Positions 5,507 through 8,182 of a DNA stretch of 8,182 bases are shown here, piece after piece. Each line of letters begins with the position of its first letter. Positions within the stretch are counted from its first letter, which is position 1. The translations under genes and the position numbers were made by a program. Under the pieces are notes generated by a model. It was given only the letters and a program-made list of their open reading frames with translations. It had not been told where the DNA came from and made no database searches. This stretch comes from Verrucomicrobiota bacterium. GTDB lineage: Bacteria > Verrucomicrobiota > Verrucomicrobiia > Chthoniobacterales > UBA10450. The stretch spans positions 1 through 8,182 of the forward strand of contig QHNU01000107.1 in NCBI GenBank assembly GCA_003218525.1. The letters are read 5' to 3'.

Positions 5507-6901
5507 ATGCCGTTGTTGAAGCCTGACCCGACGTTTTATCCGTCTCCGCGGATGGCCGCGCAGGGGCCGGCGGAGAAGCTGGCCTACGTCGCGGCTTTAA
5601 ACCCGCCTGGAAACCGAAATAACGACGCCATGCTGGTCGTGGATGTCGATCCCGGCTCTTCTACCTACAGCCAGGAAGTTGGACGATGCACACTGACGAA
5701 CTTTGGCGATGAATTACATCACTTTGGTTGGAACGCCTGCAGCTCCGCGCTCTGCCCTTATGCGCCACACCCGCACGTGGAACGACGCTATCTCGTCGTG
5801 CCTGGCATCCGTTCCTCGCGCCTCTACGTGATCGATATCAAGCCTGACTCGCGCAAACCGCAGATCGTCCGCACGATTGAACCCGAGGAAGTGGCGAAAC
5901 GCGCCGGCTATTCACGGCCGCACACCGTGCACTGCGGACCCGAGGGAATCTATGTCAGCGCGCTTGGCTCTCCCTCGGGCGACGGGCCAGGAGGCATTTT
6001 CCTGCTGGATCATTTCAGCTTTGACGTGCTCGGACAATGGGAAGTAGATCGGGGCGACCAATATCTTCACTACGATTTTTGGTGGCACCTCCTGCATGAC
6101 ACACTTCTGAGCACGGAATGGGCGACACCGAAGATGATTGAGAACGGTCTCCAGCCAGACCTGTTGATGAAATCCGAGTACGGTCACCGGATGCATGTTT
6201 GGGATCTACGCCGGAGAAGGATTACGGAGACGCTCGATCTCGGTAAGGAATATCAGATGGTTCTAGAAATGCGGCCCGCGCACGACCCAAGAAAGACTTA
6301 TGGTTTCGTCGGCGTGGTTGTTTCCCTAAAGGATCTGTCCGCGTCGATCTGGGTGTGGCATCGGCCAAATGGCGCGTGGGAAATCAAAAAAGTCATCGAT
6401 ATTCCGGCGGAGCCGGCTGAACCAGATCTGTTGCCGCCGGCACTAAAGGATTTCAAGGCCGTTCCACCTCTCGTTACTGATATAGCGCTCTCGATTGACG
6501 ACCGGTTTCTCTATGTCTCCTGTTGGGGGACGGGCGAGATGCGCCAGTATGATGTTTCTGATCCGTTCAACCCGAAACTGAGCGGTTCCGTCCATATCGG
6601 CGGCATTGTTCGTCGAGCGCCGCATCCAAAACATCCCGAGCGGAAATTGCGTGGTGGACCCCAGATGGTCGAGGTAAGTCGTGATGGTCGGCGCGTCTAT
6701 TTCACTAACTCGCTTTATGCGGCTTGGGATGAGCAGTTCTATCCGGAAGGTGTCGGCAACTGGATGGTGAAACTCGACACTGCGCCCAAGGGTGGGATTG
6801 AGTTCGATCCCAAATTCTTCTTCGAAACGAAAGAATATCGCCTACACCAAATTCGCTTGGAAGGCGGCGACGCTTCGTCGGACTCCTATTGCTTTCCTTA
6901 A
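5507..6901 (+). CDS. SBP56-family protein, probable methanethiol oxidase
   Basis: This 464-residue protein is a full-length member of the selenium-binding protein 56 family (human SELENBP1, bacterial methanethiol oxidase MtoX). The known family reaction is oxidation of methanethiol to formaldehyde, hydrogen sulfide and hydrogen peroxide by a copper-dependent enzyme. Landmarks in order are GDELHHFGWNACSS (67-80, Cys78 at the conserved cysteine), YLVVPGIRSSRLYVIDI (95-111), RPHTVHCGPEGIYVSALG (137-154), YDFWWHLLHDTLLSTEWATP (189-208), VTDIALSIDDRFLYVSCW (323-340) with RQYDVSDP, then GGPQMVEVSRDGRRVYFTNS (383-402), and the terminal GGDASSDSYCFP (453-464). The conserved histidines of the propeller core are present. 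No signal peptide is seen, so it looks cytoplasmic. ATG 5507 follows a strong Shine-Dalgarno site. Family membership is near certain; the exact substrate is inferred. Confidence 0.93.
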   Translation: MPLLKPDPTFYPSPRMAAQGPAEKLAYVAALNPPGNRNNDAMLVVDVDPGSSTYSQEVGRCTLTNFGDELHHFGWNACSSALCPYAPHPHVERRYLVVPGIRSSRLYVIDIKPDSRKPQIVRTIEPEEVAKRAGYSRPHTVHCGPEGIYVSALGSPSGDGPGGIFLLDHFSFDVLGQWEVDRGDQYLHYDFWWHLLHDTLLSTEWATPKMIENGLQPDLLMKSEYGHRMHVWDLRRRRITETLDLGKEYQMVLEMRPAHDPRKTYGFVGVVVSLKDLSASIWVWHRPNGAWEIKKVIDIPAEPAEPDLLPPALKDFKAVPPLVTDIALSIDDRFLYVSCWGTGEMRQYDVSDPFNPKLSGSVHIGGIVRRAPHPKHPERKLRGGPQMVEVSRDGRRVYFTNSLYAAWDEQFYPEGVGNWMVKLDTAPKGGIEFDPKFFFETKEYRLHQIRLEGGDASSDSYCFP

Positions 6902-6956
6902 AGAAACGGGCTGGCAACTGGTTGCGAGATAGAAAGAAAACGTCGGCGCGCTGTCG

Positions 6957-7619
6957 ATGATTACTATCTTGCCCTGGCTGGTCCTGTTCGGATTGGGAGC
7001 GTTCCACGGAATTAATCCCGGAATGGGATGGTTGTTTGCTGTTTGCCTTGGGCTACAAGAACGCCAGCGCAAAGCGGTGCTTTCCGCGCTGCCGCCCATT
7101 GCGCTTGGACATGCGTTATCCGTGGGTCTGATCGTGGCTCTCGTTGCGGTGCTGCGAAACAATCTACAGCCGCGCGTCCTTAGATATTCAGCCGCGGCAA
7201 TTCTTATTTTGTACGGCGTATTTCGCCTCGTGCGGGCGCGACATCCCCGCTGGGTCGGCATGAGGGTGGGATTTGGCGATCTCACCCTGTGGTCCTTTTT
7301 GATGGCATCGGCCCACGGAGCTGGATTGATGCTGATTCCGGTATTCCTGGCAACGACTTCGTCCGATCCTCACGTCGCCATGGCCCATAACCAGGCGAGT
7401 GGATCTCATGCTTCACATTTTCCTGTTATCGCCGGTCCAGAGTTGCTGACCGCGGCCGTCGTCGTTCACACGCTCGGCCATTTACTCCTCGCTGGGCTGG
7501 TGGCTTTAGTGGTTTATGAAAAGCTGGGCTTGGCAATGTTGAAAACAGCCTGGTTCAACATCGATTTCACCTGGGCACTAGCTCTGATCGCCACCGGTGT
7601 AATTCTGGCGCTGATGTAA
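6957..7619 (+). CDS. Six-helix membrane protein with His-rich loop, possible metal exporter
   Basis: The 220-residue protein has about six membrane segments, at roughly 3-30, 44-66, 74-92, 108-131, 160-188 and 204-219. The first helix holds GAFHGINPGMGWLFAV (14-29), reminiscent of the H-x-x-x-P-G-H-G motif of NicO/RcnA-type nickel-cobalt exporters but without the second histidine. Other membrane-placed histidines occur at 52 (ALGHAL), 120 (SAHGAG), 171 and 175 (HTLGHLLLAG). The loop before helix 5 (137-155) carries His139, 144, 151 and 154. This suggests transport of a metal ion or a related small solute, but the family is not certain. The gene starts 55 bases after the SBP56 stop on the same strand, with no terminator visible, so co-transcription is likely. 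No good Shine-Dalgarno site is seen. Confidence 0.8.
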   Translation: MITILPWLVLFGLGAFHGINPGMGWLFAVCLGLQERQRKAVLSALPPIALGHALSVGLIVALVAVLRNNLQPRVLRYSAAAILILYGVFRLVRARHPRWVGMRVGFGDLTLWSFLMASAHGAGLMLIPVFLATTSSDPHVAMAHNQASGSHASHFPVIAGPELLTAAVVVHTLGHLLLAGLVALVVYEKLGLAMLKTAWFNIDFTWALALIATGVILALM

Positions 7620-7711
7620 ATCTTGTTGTTGGTCACTGACCGAGTAGCGCGAGCCGCAGCGGCAGGTATAGCGGTAGACTTATCCCGTCCTATTGCGAAA
7701 CGCTATCAACG

Positions 7712-7772
7712 TTCGGAGGGGACGGCCTCTGCGCCGTCTCTAGCAAAGCGACGAGACGGAGCTCGTCCCTCC
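7712..7772. repeat. Twin-hairpin dispersed repeat, copy 2
   Basis: This copy has the same build as 4837-4896. Hairpin one is GACGGC 7721-7726 with GCCGTC 7733-7738, perfect. Hairpin two is GACGAG 7750-7755 with CTCGTC 7762-7767. Loops are six bases each and the gap between hairpins is 11 bases, as in copy 1. The A/C mismatch of copy 1 is a G/C pair here, so this copy is closer to the intact form. It follows the membrane-protein gene in the same orientation. Two further small palindromes lie just upstream, at 7631-7641 and 7653-7663. Confidence 0.8.
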
Positions 7773-7792
7773 AGGAACTGTTGGCGGTTTCC

Positions 7793-7819
7793 TTGTTTCG
7801 ATATACAAGCCCTTATACT
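7793..7819 (+). promoter_or_regulatory. Possible promoter of the methyltransferase gene
   Basis: TTGTTT at 7793-7798 and TATACT at 7814-7819 resemble -35 and -10 boxes, with a 15-base spacer that is shorter than the usual 17. A transcript would start near GTG 7828, so the message might have almost no leader. Boxes were chosen by eye. Confidence 0.3.
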
Positions 7820-7839
7820 TTAGAACCGTGAAAGCAGGG

Positions 7840-8182
7840 ATGATTCGAGTTGAACCAAACACTTACCCTCATCGCTGGTTCAAATTTTTTCACATTGGAA
7901 TCTCCGAGACCCGCACGTCCGAAGAAGTCAGTTTTGTTTGCGCTTGCGCCCCCTTTGCCTGATTTCCGCAAAGTTGTCGATGTCTGCTGCGGAATGGGGC
8001 GACATGCGCGGGTCCTTTTCAGCCGCGGTTACTCAGTGACCGGAGTTGATCGTGATATCGCTGCCATTATAAGAGCGCGCGAACTGGCCGGAGGGCCACG
8101 CTACATTCACACAGATGTCCGCGACTATCAGCCCGATGCTTGTGCTTATGATTTAACCATCATCATGTCTCAAAGCTTTGGT
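7840..8182 (+). CDS. Class I SAM-dependent methyltransferase, frameshifted and cut by the window end
   Basis: From ATG 7840 the frame reads MIRVEPNTYPHRWFKFFHIG and continues to SEEVSFVCACAPFA, then stops at TGA 7960-7962. Removing one C from the run of five at 7949-7953 lets the reading continue as CACAPLPDFRKVVDVCCGMG, straight into methyltransferase motif I, the SAM-binding glycine loop D-V-C-C-G-M-G-R-H. Motif II follows as VTGVDRD, then TDVRDYQP and YDLTIIMSQSFG at the window edge. The 3' part (frame of 7973) is open to 8182. The substrate is unknown. GTG 7828 is an in-frame alternative start. The single-base insertion may be a real pseudogene mutation or an assembly error. The methyltransferase call is firm, intactness is not. 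Confidence 0.8.

Noticed and set aside
6705..7285. Minus-strand frames across the SBP56 and membrane-protein genes
   Set aside because: Arg/Pro/Ser-rich shadow translations opposite two well-supported genes.
7623..7823. 66-codon frame after the membrane-protein gene
   Set aside because: It runs through the twin-hairpin repeat and has no conserved motif.

Overview
The window looks like ordinary chromosomal DNA of a soil-type, moderately GC-rich bacterium. Verrucomicrobia (a Chthoniobacterales/Udaeobacter-like lineage) is my best guess. It rests on the protein set (DUF5069, an SBP56-family protein, DUF1223, SnoaL-like and small beta-propeller proteins), on starts mostly without a Shine-Dalgarno site, and on short dispersed hairpin repeats between genes. 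It is an impression from memory, not a search result. I see no rRNA, tRNA, CRISPR array, phage gene or insertion sequence.

Left part (1-2250): the 3' end of a plus-strand TPR protein is followed by a decayed stretch. That stretch holds a degraded copy of a repeat and a possible relic of a cysteine-synthase-like start. A minus-strand pair follows, read cupin then MOSC-domain protein. The repeat lies between these two genes as well and includes the last codons of the cupin gene. A third, inverted and more diverged copy of the repeat core ends just before the next gene.

Middle part (2251-4801): four plus-strand genes encode a small beta-propeller protein, a SnoaL-like protein starting one base after it, a Lys-rich hypothetical protein, and an exported DUF1223 thioredoxin-like protein with a CxxC motif. 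The last two are also close together. A 60-bp twin-hairpin repeat separates the DUF1223 gene from the convergent DUF5069 gene.

Right part (4921-8182): DUF5069 (minus) diverges from a full-length SBP56/methanethiol-oxidase-family gene, which has the only strong Shine-Dalgarno site in the window. Downstream is a six-helix membrane protein with a His-rich loop and a faint resemblance to nickel/cobalt exporters. Methanethiol oxidases are copper proteins, so this pair may be an enzyme and a metal- or sulfur-related transporter; that is inference. A second twin-hairpin repeat follows. The window then ends inside a class I SAM methyltransferase gene that carries an apparent one-base insertion in a run of five Cs.

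No clearly new multi-gene system is visible. The items most worth a second look are the frameshifted methyltransferase, the twin-hairpin repeat, the duplicated cupin 3' end, and the SBP56 plus membrane-protein pair.
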